DNA of 64,000 bases from Shewanella sp. NFH-SH190041 (GTDB lineage: Bacteria; Pseudomonadota; Gammaproteobacteria; Enterobacterales; Shewanellaceae), in assembly GCF_024363255.1 (NCBI RefSeq), contig NZ_AP026070.1:186001-250000 (forward strand), read 5' to 3'. Position numbers and translations under genes: made by a program. Positions 55,021 through 64,000 of this stretch are shown here, piece by piece (the first letter of the stretch is position 1; the number at the start of each line of letters is the position of its first letter). The notes beneath the pieces were generated by a model. That model did not search any database, was not told where the DNA came from, and was given only the letters and a program-made list of their open reading frames with translations.

Positions 55021-55574
55021 TCATTTAACTCCAGCGGGATAACATCGGTAAATGCGATCCCCTGACTGTCTTTGGTTGATAGTTGTGGTGGCGTGGATAG
55101 GGGCCAGTTAATCCCGATATCAGCATCATCCCAGCAGATCGAGACTTCACTGCTTGGATCGTAATAATCCGTACATTTATAGACAAATTCAGCCTGCTCA
55201 CCGGTGACATAAAAGCCGTGGGCAAACCCGGCGGGGATCCACAATTGACGTTTGTTTTCCGCTGAAAGATAAACTCCGATCCATTGACCATAAGTCGGGG
55301 AGGTTTTACGTATGTCGACAGCCACATCAAACACCTCGCCAGACACCACTCGCACCAGTTTTCCCTGGGTATGAGCAGTCTGATAATGTAAACCACGTAA
55401 AATGCCTTGCGCAGATTTAGAATGGTTATCCTGCACAAACTGAGTTGGTTTCCCTGTCACCTGCTCTTCAAATTGTCGCTGCTGCCAGGTTTCCATAAAA
55501 AAACCCCGCTCATCACCAAACACAGCGGGCTCGATAATTTTGACGTCCGGAATCGCCGTTTCAATTACATTCAT
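55017..55574 (-). CDS. rmlC: dTDP-4-dehydrorhamnose 3,5-epimerase
   Basis: Epimerises C3 and C5 of dTDP-4-keto-6-deoxyglucose in dTDP-L-rhamnose synthesis. The 185-residue cupin has RGFFMETW, the catalytic His63 in GILRGLHYQ, GQWIGVYLSAENKRQLWIPA and YKCTDYYDP with the catalytic Tyr. Length is normal. It overlaps fdtA by 4 bp, so the rhamnose and amino-sugar genes form one operon. Confidence 0.96.
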   Translation of the reverse strand: MNVIETAIPDVKIIEPAVFGDERGFFMETWQQRQFEEQVTGKPTQFVQDNHSKSAQGILRGLHYQTAHTQGKLVRVVSGEVFDVAVDIRKTSPTYGQWIGVYLSAENKRQLWIPAGFAHGFYVTGEQAEFVYKCTDYYDPSSEVSICWDDADIGINWPLSTPPQLSTKDSQGIAFTDVIPLELNE

Positions 55575-55585
55575 ATTGATTTCTC

Positions 55586-56470
55586 TTATGCCTCAGATCT
55601 GAGCATTACGGCTAAAGCCTGTTGCCACTGACAAGGGCCAACGCCAAAATCTTGCTCGATTTTACGGCAATCTAATCGTGAATTGGCTGGCCGCGTGGCT
55701 GGCAGCGGATACTCCGCCGTCGTGATGGCATGGACTGTTGGGACAGTATGGAGCCGCCCTTGCTGTTGAGCGGTCTGAAATATCCAGCGCGCGAATTCAT
55801 ACCAGCTGCAGTAAGGGCTGCCAGCATAGTGATAAATGCCTCCGGATAGGTCCGGGCGCTGCTCCAATTGCTGCATGATGGTAATCAATGTGGCAGCAAT
55901 ATCTGGCGCGGCTGTCGGGCCGCCGAATTGATCTGCCACCACATTTAATTCAGTATGATGTTGAGCCAATCGCAGCATGGTGTTGACGAAATTATGACTG
56001 TGGCGGTCAAACACCCATGCCGTTCGCAGGATCACATAACGACAGTCGCTGTTGACAATTGCCTGCTCTCCGGCCAGTTTACTCTGCCCATAAACGGACT
56101 GCGGATTGACTGGGTCGTTTTCCTGATAAGGTTGTGCCTGATAACCATCAAACACATAATCCGTTGAGATATGCAGTAACAACGCATGATGCGTGGCCGC
56201 CGCTTGCGCCAGATAAGCGGGGCCATTGGCATTAATAGCAAAGGCCAAGGCTTTATCCTGCTCCGCCTTATCGACGGCAGTGTAAGCGGCGGCATTGATG
56301 ATGACTGTCGGTTTGAGCGTATCCATCAAGCGCTGCACCGCTGACTGATCACTGATATCCAGTGCATCTCGGGCCAGGGCGATGACCTCAATGTGCGCAT
56401 GTTGAGATAATTGTTGCACCAGACACTGCCCCACCTGCCCTTGGCAACCAGTAATCACCACCTTGATCAT
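55586..56470 (-). CDS. rmlD: dTDP-4-dehydrorhamnose reductase
   Basis: The last step of dTDP-L-rhamnose synthesis. From the start at 56470 (MIKVVITGC) the product has 294 residues, with the NAD(P) loop [24 protein letters not shown], and the YxxxK of [13 protein letters not shown]. The longer frame to 56509 lies inside rmlA and is rejected. The start overlaps rmlA by 4 bp. Confidence 0.96.
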   Translation of the reverse strand: MIKVVITGCQGQVGQCLVQQLSQHAHIEVIALARDALDISDQSAVQRLMDTLKPTVIINAAAYTAVDKAEQDKALAFAINANGPAYLAQAAATHHALLLHISTDYVFDGYQAQPYQENDPVNPQSVYGQSKLAGEQAIVNSDCRYVILRTAWVFDRHSHNFVNTMLRLAQHHTELNVVADQFGGPTAAPDIAATLITIMQQLEQRPDLSGGIYHYAGSPYCSWYEFARWIFQTAQQQGRLHTVPTVHAITTAEYPLPATRPANSRLDCRKIEQDFGVGPCQWQQALAVMLRSEA

Positions 56471-57354
56471 AATTTGGCCTTTTGCTGCTTTTCTGCCACC
56501 AAACGACATAGGTAGCGACCGTAATCATTTTTCATCATGGGTTTGGCAATTTGAAGCATGCGCTCATCACTCAGCCACCTCTGACGCCACGCGATTTCTT
56601 CTAGGCAAGCGACTTTCAGCCCTTGTACATGCTCAATGGTCTGCACAAAGGCTGATGCCTGATGCAGACTTTCATGGGTACCGGTATCCAGCCAAGCAAA
56701 GCCTCGCCCCAGTAACTCGACATTGAGGGAGCCATCTTCCAGGTAGCGTTGATTCAGGCTGGTGATTTCTAATTCACCCCGCTCAGAAGGCTGCACTTCT
56801 TTTGCCCATTGCACTACTCGGTTATCGTAAAAATACAATCCGGTGACAGCATAATCAGATTTGGGGGTAGTGGGTTTTTCTTCAATTGACACGGCTTTCA
56901 TCTGCGCGTCAAATTCGACCACCCCAAAGCGCTCAGGATCTTTCACCTGATAGCCAAATACGGTGGCGCCATCAGCGCGAGCAGCGGCTCGCAGCAAGGT
57001 GTCACTGAAGCTTTGACCGTAAAAAATATTATCACCTAACACCAAGCAAACACTGTCGTCACCGATAAATTCTTCACCAATGATAAAAGCTTGCGCCAGG
57101 CCATCCGGAGAGGGTTGTACCTTGTATTCCAGTGTGATGCCATAATCTGAACCATCTCCCAGCAGACGCTGGAAACTGGCTTGATCTTCAGGTGTCGTGA
57201 TAATCAGAATTTCTCGGATCCCTGCCAACATCAGCGTGGACAGTGGATAATACACCATGGGCTTATCATAAATCGGCAGCAGCTGTTTGGATGTGCCCCG
57301 CGTCAGGGGATACAGACGGGTACCGGAACCCCCGGCTAATACGATGCCTTTCAT
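56467..57354 (-). CDS. rmlA: Glucose-1-phosphate thymidylyltransferase
   Basis: Makes dTDP-glucose from glucose-1-phosphate and dTTP. The 295-residue product has the signature [20 protein letters not shown], the substrate loop [20 protein letters not shown], and [11 protein letters not shown] with the metal-binding Asp. Length is standard. It overlaps rmlB by 4 bp and rmlD by 4 bp. Confidence 0.97.
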   Translation of the reverse strand: MKGIVLAGGSGTRLYPLTRGTSKQLLPIYDKPMVYYPLSTLMLAGIREILIITTPEDQASFQRLLGDGSDYGITLEYKVQPSPDGLAQAFIIGEEFIGDDSVCLVLGDNIFYGQSFSDTLLRAAARADGATVFGYQVKDPERFGVVEFDAQMKAVSIEEKPTTPKSDYAVTGLYFYDNRVVQWAKEVQPSERGELEITSLNQRYLEDGSLNVELLGRGFAWLDTGTHESLHQASAFVQTIEHVQGLKVACLEEIAWRQRWLSDERMLQIAKPMMKNDYGRYLCRLVAEKQQKAKL

Positions 57355-58421
57355 GCGCTGACTCCTTCACCCAAACGAGTTAACTGATACTCGCCTGAGA
57401 TAACCCGTTGCCACCAAGGTGCATTATTCAAGTACCACAGCACGGTTTTACGGATCCCACTGTCAAAGCTTTCCTGTGGCGTCCAGCCCAGCTCAGTAGC
57501 GATTTTCCCCGCATCAATGGCATAGCGGGCATCATGACCGGGACGATCTGTCACAAAGGTGATCAGATCCCGGTATTGTGATACGCCAGTGGGTTTTTGC
57601 GGAGCCAACTCTTCCAGCAGATCACAAATGGTCTCTACCACATCAATATTGCGTTTCTCATTGTGGCCACCAATGTTGTAAGTCTCACCGATCTCACCTT
57701 GCGTCACCACCTGATACAGTGCCCGGGCATGATCTTCGACATATAACCAATCACGAATTTGGCTGCCATTGCCGTAGACAGGCAATGGTTTACCTGCCAA
57801 GGCATTCAGGATCACATGGGGAATAAGTTTCTCCGGAAAGTGATAAGGGCCATAGTTATTTGAGCAGTTGGTAACCAGTACCGGCAACCCATAGGTGCGA
57901 CCCCAGGCTCGCACTAGGTGATCAGAGCCGGCTTTGGAGGCGGAATAGGGGCTGCTGGGGGCATAAGACGTCTGCTCCGTAAAGAGATCGTCTGTGCCCT
58001 CTAAATCACCATACACTTCGTCGGTGGAGATATGGTGAAAACGGAACGCCGCCTGTTGCTCAGCGTTTAGCCCCAGCCAATAGTGGCGAGCTGCTTCCAG
58101 CAAGTTAAAGGTGCCAACCAGATTAGTTTGAATAAACGCATCTGGTCCATCAATGGAACGATCGACGTGAGACTCGGCGGCCAGATGCATGACGGCATCA
58201 GGTTGATGTTCAGCAAAGACGCGCATTAAGGCGGCTTTATCACAGATATCAACCTGCTCAAAACGATATCGCGGAGAGTCTGAAACTGTCAGTAGCGACT
58301 CCAAGTTGCCGGCATAAGTCAGCTTATCCAGATTGACGACACTGTCTTGTGTGTGCTCAATAATATGCCGCACTACGGCACTGCCAATAAAACCGGCACC
58401 GCCGGTAACTAAAATTTTCAT
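57351..58421 (-). CDS. rmlB: dTDP-glucose 4,6-dehydratase
   Basis: Converts dTDP-glucose to dTDP-4-keto-6-deoxyglucose, the branch point for both rhamnose and the 3-amino sugar. The start at 58421 ([15 protein letters not shown]) gives 356 residues; a frame to 58499 would run into the next gene's end. It has GGAGFIG (7-13), the [15 protein letters not shown] catalytic segment with Tyr and Lys, and [14 protein letters not shown]. It heads the rmlBADC-fdtACB run. Confidence 0.97.
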   Translation of the reverse strand: MKILVTGGAGFIGSAVVRHIIEHTQDSVVNLDKLTYAGNLESLLTVSDSPRYRFEQVDICDKAALMRVFAEHQPDAVMHLAAESHVDRSIDGPDAFIQTNLVGTFNLLEAARHYWLGLNAEQQAAFRFHHISTDEVYGDLEGTDDLFTEQTSYAPSSPYSASKAGSDHLVRAWGRTYGLPVLVTNCSNNYGPYHFPEKLIPHVILNALAGKPLPVYGNGSQIRDWLYVEDHARALYQVVTQGEIGETYNIGGHNEKRNIDVVETICDLLEELAPQKPTGVSQYRDLITFVTDRPGHDARYAIDAGKIATELGWTPQESFDSGIRKTVLWYLNNAPWWQRVISGEYQLTRLGEGVSA

Positions 58422-58471
58422 GTGATTTTGCCTGATTGAAATCTTCTCAAAATATATGTCACTGATATTAA

Positions 58472-59239
58472 TCAGTTTTTGTTGTGTTCCAGTAGCCACA
58501 GACCAACATACTTATTGAAATTCACCTGGGCATAGGTCATTGCGACAATAAAACCAATTTTGCCATCGAGAAAACCGCGACGAAGAATATAAATGTGGAA
58601 AAAAGTCCAAAAGCCCCGTAACAGCGCCAGAAATAGGCCGTGTGATTTTTTGCCCTTGCGGTGATATTTTTGTGAGCCAAGCCAAGCATAGTGAGAGGCT
58701 TTGTATAATCCATGGCCATAATCCCTGTGGGTATAATGCAGCAGTAGACCGTCCAATTTGCCAGTATCTCCTGTTGCAGGAATCACGGTTTCGTGTACTT
58801 CATCTAGGGTAAAACGGGCGCCATCCCGTTTAAATAGCCGTAATACACTGCGGGCACTGCGGCCATATTTCAGGGTTTTGCCGTATAGCGTGACGCCCCA
58901 AGGTAGCCTGAATGCGGTTTCTGAGATGTTTGCTTGGGAAAGCAGATTTGTTAGAGCATCACACATCTTAGGGTCTAATGCTTCATCCGCATCAATAGAC
59001 AATACCCAGTCGCATGTGGCGCGATCTAATGCCCGCTGTTTCTGTTTACCAAAGCCGGGCCAATCGGTGATTTCAACTTTATCTGTGTATCGACGACAGA
59101 TATCAACAGTCTTATCTGTTGAACCACTGTCCAGAACAATAATCTCATCGGCAATCTGTTTAACGGACTCCAGACAGGTTGCGACCCTATCGGCTTCATT
59201 TTTAGTGATCAGAATGACTGAAAGAGAATGTTTTTTCAT
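58472..59239 (-). CDS. WaaE-like family 2 glycosyltransferase (LPS core)
   Basis: A 255-residue transferase of the WaaE/KdtX group that adds a hexose to the inner core: [51 protein letters not shown] with the DXD acids near residue 85, and the late [20 protein letters not shown] segment. Length (about 255) fits. It lies 50 bp before rmlB. A homologue lies at 60.6 kb. Confidence 0.9.
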   Translation of the reverse strand: MKKHSLSVILITKNEADRVATCLESVKQIADEIIVLDSGSTDKTVDICRRYTDKVEITDWPGFGKQKQRALDRATCDWVLSIDADEALDPKMCDALTNLLSQANISETAFRLPWGVTLYGKTLKYGRSARSVLRLFKRDGARFTLDEVHETVIPATGDTGKLDGLLLHYTHRDYGHGLYKASHYAWLGSQKYHRKGKKSHGLFLALLRGFWTFFHIYILRRGFLDGKIGFIVAMTYAQVNFNKYVGLWLLEHNKN

Positions 59240-59346
59240 CTATTGGACCGTGATTCAATGGCAGAAAATATGTGCCGGGAAAATGTGTCGGAATTATACA
59301 GAAGGCTCTCACTGATGCCACGTGTACAAGTGATAGTTTTAATAGC

Positions 59347-60402
59347 CTACCATGTCCAGTGATGGAGCTTTTTGCGCATTTTAAATTCACGGATACAGTT
59401 AAGTGGTTTAGGTTTTAAATGTTGTCGTCCGGAGGTAATTAACTGATTAGTTGCAGCTAATACCCGTTGACTGGATAACCCATCATGGTAAGGATGAATT
59501 TGTTCACTATAGTTAGCAATCGCCTCCATTAGGGAGGTTGGCCGAGTTAATGCGTATTCAAGTGCCTGTTCAATATCCTCTGGTTGGGTAATATTCAGCA
59601 GCCAATCATTAGGAGATTGATTTTTAAAGGTAACCACAGGCTTTTGTTGCAATAAGAACATTAATAGAATTGATGAGGTATCACATAGCATCACATCGGC
59701 TGCTTGCAGCAATGGTAGGACATTGTCCGTTTCAATAAAACGTAAGTTAGGACCCTGTATGGTTTTATAGAGTTCTACCGTTTCTTTGGCCATTTTGGGA
59801 TGAAATTGTACTAGCCAGCGCCATTTTCCAGTTTCTGCCAGTTGTTTGACTTGATTGAAAATATGGGGCGCACAGGTGAGATTGCGCGAAAAGGTAGAGC
59901 ACAGCAATACAGTTTTGCGCTGATCTTGTGTATCAATATATGGGTTATTTAATGTCGGGCTAAATAGTGGATCCAGTGCTGGCCAACCGGTTTGTACAAC
60001 ATCAAAGAAACCATATTGTCTGGCAAGTTCTTGAAATTTTACTGTGGTATCGGGCCCCTGAGTACAGTAGAGGTCGAAGCAGCCTCGGATTTCAAAGTGA
60101 TCTTCCCGACCACGCCGATTGATTTTCCCCGCATTAAAACCATGAAATACACCAATTTTAATGCCTGGAATAAAGCGAGGTACGACATTTCCGGGAACGA
60201 ATACGGCGTCAGGTTGCCAGTTTTTGATTTGGGCAATATTAGTCAGCTGGATTTCATTATCTGCAAGGTATTCAGGAGAGGCCTCTGTTCCTTCCAAAAA
60301 CCAGCGCACCTCTCCTCCCTGCTTTAGGATGGTTTGCTGCAGGGGTCTTAATATCGCAAATGCATAATTTTGCGATATATACATTAGGTATTTCTTTGAC
60401 AT
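59347..60402 (-). CDS. CDP-glycerol glycerophosphotransferase-like protein
   Basis: A 351-residue protein of the family that transfers polyol phosphates or resembles it: PDAVFVPGNVVPRFIPGIKI, KIGVFHGFNAGKINR, TVLLCSTFSRNLTCAPHIF, VQFHPKMAKETVELYK, and the C-terminal ADVMLCDTSSILLMFLLQQK. The HGFN and HPK motifs are family features. Its substrate in this organism is unknown; it may decorate the LPS core with a phospho-polyol. Confidence 0.75.
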   Translation of the reverse strand: MSKKYLMYISQNYAFAILRPLQQTILKQGGEVRWFLEGTEASPEYLADNEIQLTNIAQIKNWQPDAVFVPGNVVPRFIPGIKIGVFHGFNAGKINRRGREDHFEIRGCFDLYCTQGPDTTVKFQELARQYGFFDVVQTGWPALDPLFSPTLNNPYIDTQDQRKTVLLCSTFSRNLTCAPHIFNQVKQLAETGKWRWLVQFHPKMAKETVELYKTIQGPNLRFIETDNVLPLLQAADVMLCDTSSILLMFLLQQKPVVTFKNQSPNDWLLNITQPEDIEQALEYALTRPTSLMEAIANYSEQIHPYHDGLSSQRVLAATNQLITSGRQHLKPKPLNCIREFKMRKKLHHWTW

Positions 60403-60557
60403 GACTCATTAGGACTAGCTGATTTTTCTGCTGTTATTTTACTCTAACACCAGAGTGGGGCACAGGGGGGGAGAGTCACTTTTATTGCATCTTCGATAAG
60501 ATATTGATGTCTATTAAGGAAAAATATTGTCACGGTAGCTTGTTAAAAATAAGTAGT

Positions 60558-61358
60558 TTATTTTTGTAATTCTTCTAACTCATAGAGTTTAGCTTCTTTG
60601 ATAAATGCATAATATGCTTCCATTACGGACAGGATAAATCCCCTTTTCCCGGAAAAAATTTTACGTTGTAACAAATATTCTTTAAAAAATATTAGCGGAA
60701 AAATAATAAGCAGTTTGAGGCTTGAATGCAGTTTATGTTGATGGTGTTTTTCTTGGGCTTTTAGCGAGGAGTAAGTATTGTTTTTGGTCGTTATTGCTGA
60801 GATAGAATCATAGCCGTAGTGCGTAAATGTTTGATTTAAAAATATTTCTTTTCCATTAACGCTGGCGCTTTCATGGGCGAATTTTTTATCATCAAAATAT
60901 GATTTTGAACGCTTATAAAATCTATGGTTATTGGCTTTTTTACTCCAGGCAGATAATGGTTTATTGATAAAAATGTCATCCCGCCACATGCGAACACAAT
61001 CAGCACAATCATCCAATATGACTTGTTGTAATGCGTGAACAATGTTGGGAGAAATTGCCTCATCACCATCTAAATTGAGTACCCATTCATGCTGGCAAAG
61101 CGACATGGCATATTGCTTTTGCTTGGCATATCCCATCCAGTCATGATGATATACTTTGGCGCCAAATTGCTTGGCAATCTCAATGGTGCTATCCGTGCTG
61201 CCAGAATCGACCACAATAATTTCATCCATATATTGAACACTACTCAGTGTTTTGGCCAGATGACGAGCTTCATTTTGCGTGATAATGAAGACACTGACAG
61301 GCAGTTTAGATGTTCCGTCAGTCAGTTTTTTTTGTGTGGATAAGTGTTGTTTTTTCAT
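60558..61358 (-). CDS. WaaE-like family 2 glycosyltransferase
   Basis: A 266-residue transferase similar in layout to the one at 58.5 kb: VSVFIITQNEARHLAKTLSS, DEIIVVDSGSTDSTIEIAKQ, WVLNLDGDEAI with the acidic site near residue 98, and the late KIFSGKRGFILSVMEAYYAF segment. The two probably arose by duplication and may act on successive residues of the LPS core. The gene is moderately AT-rich. Confidence 0.88.
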   Translation of the reverse strand: MKKQHLSTQKKLTDGTSKLPVSVFIITQNEARHLAKTLSSVQYMDEIIVVDSGSTDSTIEIAKQFGAKVYHHDWMGYAKQKQYAMSLCQHEWVLNLDGDEAISPNIVHALQQVILDDCADCVRMWRDDIFINKPLSAWSKKANNHRFYKRSKSYFDDKKFAHESASVNGKEIFLNQTFTHYGYDSISAITTKNNTYSSLKAQEKHHQHKLHSSLKLLIIFPLIFFKEYLLQRKIFSGKRGFILSVMEAYYAFIKEAKLYELEELQK

Positions 61359-61581
61359 CTGGCTTATTGGGTATCTGCCTGATTGGTGCTTAATATGCGG
61401 ATATCGGCTTACTGGTGCATATTATTCTTTAGTAGGGATGATAACGTTGCAGAGAATAATACACCAGTTAAACCGCAATTGTATCAAGGCTCTATTTAAT
61501 CTGAAACCCTGAAAAGACTTATTCTCATTGGATAATTTAAACGAATAATGCCAGAGCTTTTATTGTTGGAATATTAAACAA

Positions 61582-62343
61582 ATGACTTTAGGAAAATTTA
61601 AAATCTTTGTAATCAATCTCGAGTCCAGTTCGGACCGGTTAGCTGAGATAAGTCAGCAATGTGCATTATTGGGATTAACATTTGAACGCGTCCCCGCAGT
61701 GCGAGGCTCAGAATTATCGGTCTCGGAAAAGCGGCGTTGCTACGATCCTCAGCTCAATCATAAACGTTACTACAAACAATTAAATGATGGTGAAATTGGT
61801 TGTTATCTCAGTCATATGGCCTGTTGGCAGTATATTGTGACTGAGCAGTTGGATTTTGCTTTGATACTGGAAGATGACGCTGTTTTACGCTCCCAACTGC
61901 CTGAATTTATTACTGCTGTTGCTGGTCTAGAATTTGACTGGGATTACATTAAGCTATCTCATGGCAGTCGGAAAAAAAAATTATTACAACAAGTTGATAT
62001 TGGTGAAGCAATATCATTGGGGTTTTGTCTTAAGTTGCCCTCCACCACGACAGGGCAGTTTGTGAGTTTTAGTGGTGCGCAAAAGTTATTACAGACAGCT
62101 TTGCCCATCTCAAGGCCAGTCGATATTGATATTCAATATTGGTATGAAAAAAATCTGCAGTGTTTGGTTGCCCGGCCCTTTCCTGTTGGCAATGGTGATT
62201 TTGGTAGTGAAATTAACAAACAATCTTCAACCCGAACCCAAAGTGGCCAGAGGTTGAAGCGTATATGGCATAAATGCTGTTATGAATTTTGGCTTAGAGT
62301 TTACCGCGGTCGAATTGGAAAGTTACCTAAAAAATTGCTTTAG
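61582..62343 (+). CDS. Glycosyltransferase family 25 (LPS galactosyl- or hexosyltransferase-like)
   Basis: A 253-residue transferase of the Lob/LgtB group: KIFVINLESSSDRLAEISQQ, LGLTFERVPAVRGSEL, GEIGCYLSHMACWQYIVTEQ, and FALILEDDAVL with the acidic site at residues 97-99. Length fits family 25. It is the only rightward gene in this part and probably adds a core sugar; donor and linkage are unknown. Confidence 0.93.
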   Translation: MTLGKFKIFVINLESSSDRLAEISQQCALLGLTFERVPAVRGSELSVSEKRRCYDPQLNHKRYYKQLNDGEIGCYLSHMACWQYIVTEQLDFALILEDDAVLRSQLPEFITAVAGLEFDWDYIKLSHGSRKKKLLQQVDIGEAISLGFCLKLPSTTTGQFVSFSGAQKLLQTALPISRPVDIDIQYWYEKNLQCLVARPFPVGNGDFGSEINKQSSTRTQSGQRLKRIWHKCCYEFWLRVYRGRIGKLPKKLL

Positions 62344-62453
62344 TCGCGGGTGATTCCCCCTCTGAGCCAACCGATTTTATCTAACTAGGTTAGAGCTTAT
62401 GACTGATGGCTCATTGGGTTCAATTGATATTTTGTTTGTGTATTTTTATAACC

Positions 62454-63434
62454 TTACTTATGTCGTTTGCTATGTTTGATGGAAAATTTAAGTCGGCTAA
62501 AAGGGAGTTTAACCAGTCGTTTCCAACCAAGTTGTGTAAAGAGTTTTAGTTTTGGGGCGACAAAATTAGTATCGCAGTAACGCTGATATAGGCATTGCCA
62601 GTCTAAATAACTCATCTCATTGGGACGTTTTTGTTTGGCAATAAAGCGGGGGATCAACCCTAGGCCAATTTGCTCAGGCTCCATTACCACAAAATTAGAT
62701 GCCATAAACCGATCCCAGTACTCCACCATAGCAGCGTTTTGCTGATGTCTGTGCTCCAGATAGGGAACCTGTTTATCCAGTTGTTGTAGCCAAGCATTGC
62801 AATAGATTTGCTCTGCATGGGGAATGATATAGGGGTAACCTCGGTATTGGGGTCTGCCACTTTGACTCGGGTTAAAAACCAGATCATCAAATAATGGAAT
62901 CCCCCAAATTTTGAGTAAATCTTCTGTCCGGCCAAAATGAAAGAAATCGCTGGGTAACATTACGACACGATGCCCATCAGCGTATTTACGAAAATAACTG
63001 GTATTGACGACTACTCGCTCGGTAAACAGGCTGTCAGCTTGATTTCTAACGGGATAGGCTTGCTGTGCTGTTACAAATTCATTACCAGTAAGGTAGTTAT
63101 CTGAACGCAGTTTGATGGCATAAGGGGTACGGGCCTGTCGAAGCCCTGCTGCTGTGGAGAGCAATTGCCGGTTAAAATTTAGTTTTCCCGGTTTTCCATG
63201 CTGATCATATGCTGCAATAGTACCGCCTGGGTCTTTATTTAACAGTAGGATATCCGGCTCTAAGCCTGAACAGTCTTGTCCTTCCCATGTGGATAAAATA
63301 ATGGTGGCACCAGGGAGATGGGTGCGGATACTTTGCAGGCATTGGTGGGTGATCCCTGCTTGCTGATCTCGCCCTTGATAGGCCTGAACCGGCCCCTGTA
63401 CGATAACACTGATATCTTTAAAATCGATGCTCAT
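62454..63434 (-). CDS. WavE-family LPS core biosynthesis protein
   Basis: WavE-type proteins take part in LPS core assembly in Vibrio and Shewanella. The 326-residue product has the family start ISVIVQGPVQ, TIILSTWEGQD near residue 42, YAIKLRSDNYLTG near residue 104, and LFTERVVVNTSYFRKYADG. The KLRSDNY segment has an acidic site as in GT-A enzymes, so transferase activity is likely. Substrate unknown. Confidence 0.88.
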   Translation of the reverse strand: MSIDFKDISVIVQGPVQAYQGRDQQAGITHQCLQSIRTHLPGATIILSTWEGQDCSGLEPDILLLNKDPGGTIAAYDQHGKPGKLNFNRQLLSTAAGLRQARTPYAIKLRSDNYLTGNEFVTAQQAYPVRNQADSLFTERVVVNTSYFRKYADGHRVVMLPSDFFHFGRTEDLLKIWGIPLFDDLVFNPSQSGRPQYRGYPYIIPHAEQIYCNAWLQQLDKQVPYLEHRHQQNAAMVEYWDRFMASNFVVMEPEQIGLGLIPRFIAKQKRPNEMSYLDWQCLYQRYCDTNFVAPKLKLFTQLGWKRLVKLPFSRLKFSIKHSKRHK

Positions 63435-63572
63435 AGCGTAATTAAATCTTAATAGCAGAACTGATCATGGTGCGTAATATATTCATAGCTGCATAGAATA
63501 TAGATTCAAGCAGCAGTACCGTACTCATCTGGAAGCAGAACGGTTGATACTGCTATGTGTTGCGAAAATCCT

Positions 63573-64000
63573 TTACTGTTGCAGAAATGTCAGATATTCA
63601 TCGGGCACACCGCAGAAGATCACTTCCTGCCTTGTTATGGTGTGATAGCGTATATCTCGGCCCTGTTGGATTAATTGGTTATACAAGGGGGCGATATAGA
63701 GTTCCTGCTGTTGCCATTGCGTTGCAGGTTTTGCTGCTTCCAGAGTAAAAGCCGTGATGAAATCACCGGCCTGTTTAAAATAATATAATCCCGTGCTACA
63801 CAAATTGGAGATAGGATTTTTCTCTGCTGTTTCTATCACTTTGTCACTGTCTGGTGTTGCGGGTTTTGCATACGACCAGTTACTGCCCTCACCGATAAAT
63901 ACTTCCAAATAGCCATCACATTGCGTTTTGATTGTTGGATAACGGAAGTTAGGGCGAAAAGTATCGATATTGAAAATGGTCAGCGGTGTTGTTGTTGGCA
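63573..64000 (-). CDS. Sugar nucleotidyltransferase-like protein (partial, runs off right edge)
   Basis: The frame is open from the TAA side at 63573 to the right edge (about 142 codons), so the N-terminus, with the nucleotide-binding loop, is not seen. The visible part (NIDTFRPNF, FIGEGSNWSYAK, EKNPISNLCSTGLYYF, ELYIAPLYNQLIQQG, EVIFCGVPDEYLTF) resembles the C-terminal half of NTP-transferases in capsule and LPS clusters. An internal TTG at 63908 is not the true start. Function is inferred from this resemblance. Confidence 0.7.
   Translation of the reverse strand, partial: PTTTPLTIFNIDTFRPNFRYPTIKTQCDGYLEVFIGEGSNWSYAKPATPDSDKVIETAEKNPISNLCSTGLYYFKQAGDFITAFTLEAAKPATQWQQQELYIAPLYNQLIQQGRDIRYHTITRQEVIFCGVPDEYLTFLQQ

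Noticed and set aside
1..64000. CRISPR arrays, insertion sequences, tRNA or rRNA genes
   Set aside because: I saw no regularly spaced direct repeats, no transposase-like frames and no tRNA cloverleaf or rRNA sequence.
45946..64000. JUMPstart/ops element of an RfaH-controlled LPS operon
   Set aside because: No GGCGGTAG-type ops sequence in a suitable leader was found within the window.

Overview
The window looks like part of a Shewanella-type gammaproteobacterial chromosome. The housekeeping neighbourhood polA - spf (Spot 42) - engB - cytochrome c4 - csr-type RNA - yihI - DUF2489 - hemN, then elbB, glpGE, kbl-tdh, waaA and kdkA, fits Shewanella and its relatives. The species assignment is an inference from gene content and order.

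Positions 1-28,430 hold most of a second (lateral-type) flagellar system. A long leftward run encodes rod, rings, hook and hook-filament junction (flgBCDEFGHIJKL, ending in an unfinished gene at the left edge). flgA, flgM and flgN diverge from it. fliEFGHIJ follow a lateral-specific MotY and a LafK-type sigma-54 activator. A rightward operon encodes the switch and export gate (fliMNPQR, flhB, flhA), and a Maf/DUF115 flagellin glycosyltransferase follows. No flagellin, filament cap, FliS, FliK, lateral sigma-28 or stator genes are seen; they presumably lie left of the window. The LafK reading frame carries an in-frame TGA between its receiver-like and AAA+ domains. The lateral FliM lacks the usual CheY-binding peptide.

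Positions 28,431-45,833 are core chromosome: a lysophospholipase, adenosine deaminase, hemN, DUF2489, yihI, a methyltransferase, cytochrome c4, engB, polA, elbB, glpG-glpE, tdh-kbl and a TetR regulator. Two long gene-free stretches hold RNA genes. At about 34.45-34.92 kb (minus) lies a GGA-rich CsrB/CsrC-like RNA, at the same relative place as csrC in E. coli. At 37.24-37.35 kb (minus) lies Spot 42, with a further terminator-ended small-RNA candidate just downstream of it.

Positions 45,946-64,000 are devoted to lipopolysaccharide. Core genes (waaA Kdo transferase, kdkA Kdo kinase, a family 9 heptosyltransferase-like gene, two WaaE-like family 2 transferases, a family 25 transferase, WavE) flank an O-antigen-type block. 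That block contains a complete dTDP-L-rhamnose set (rmlBADC) and an fdtA/fdtC/fdtB-type set for a 3-acetamido-3,6-dideoxyhexose made from the same dTDP-4-keto-6-deoxyglucose intermediate. A very AT-rich segment at 49.2-53.0 kb, with three glycosyltransferases and an acyltransferase, has the look of horizontally exchanged O-antigen DNA. A sugar nucleotidyltransferase-like gene runs off the right edge.
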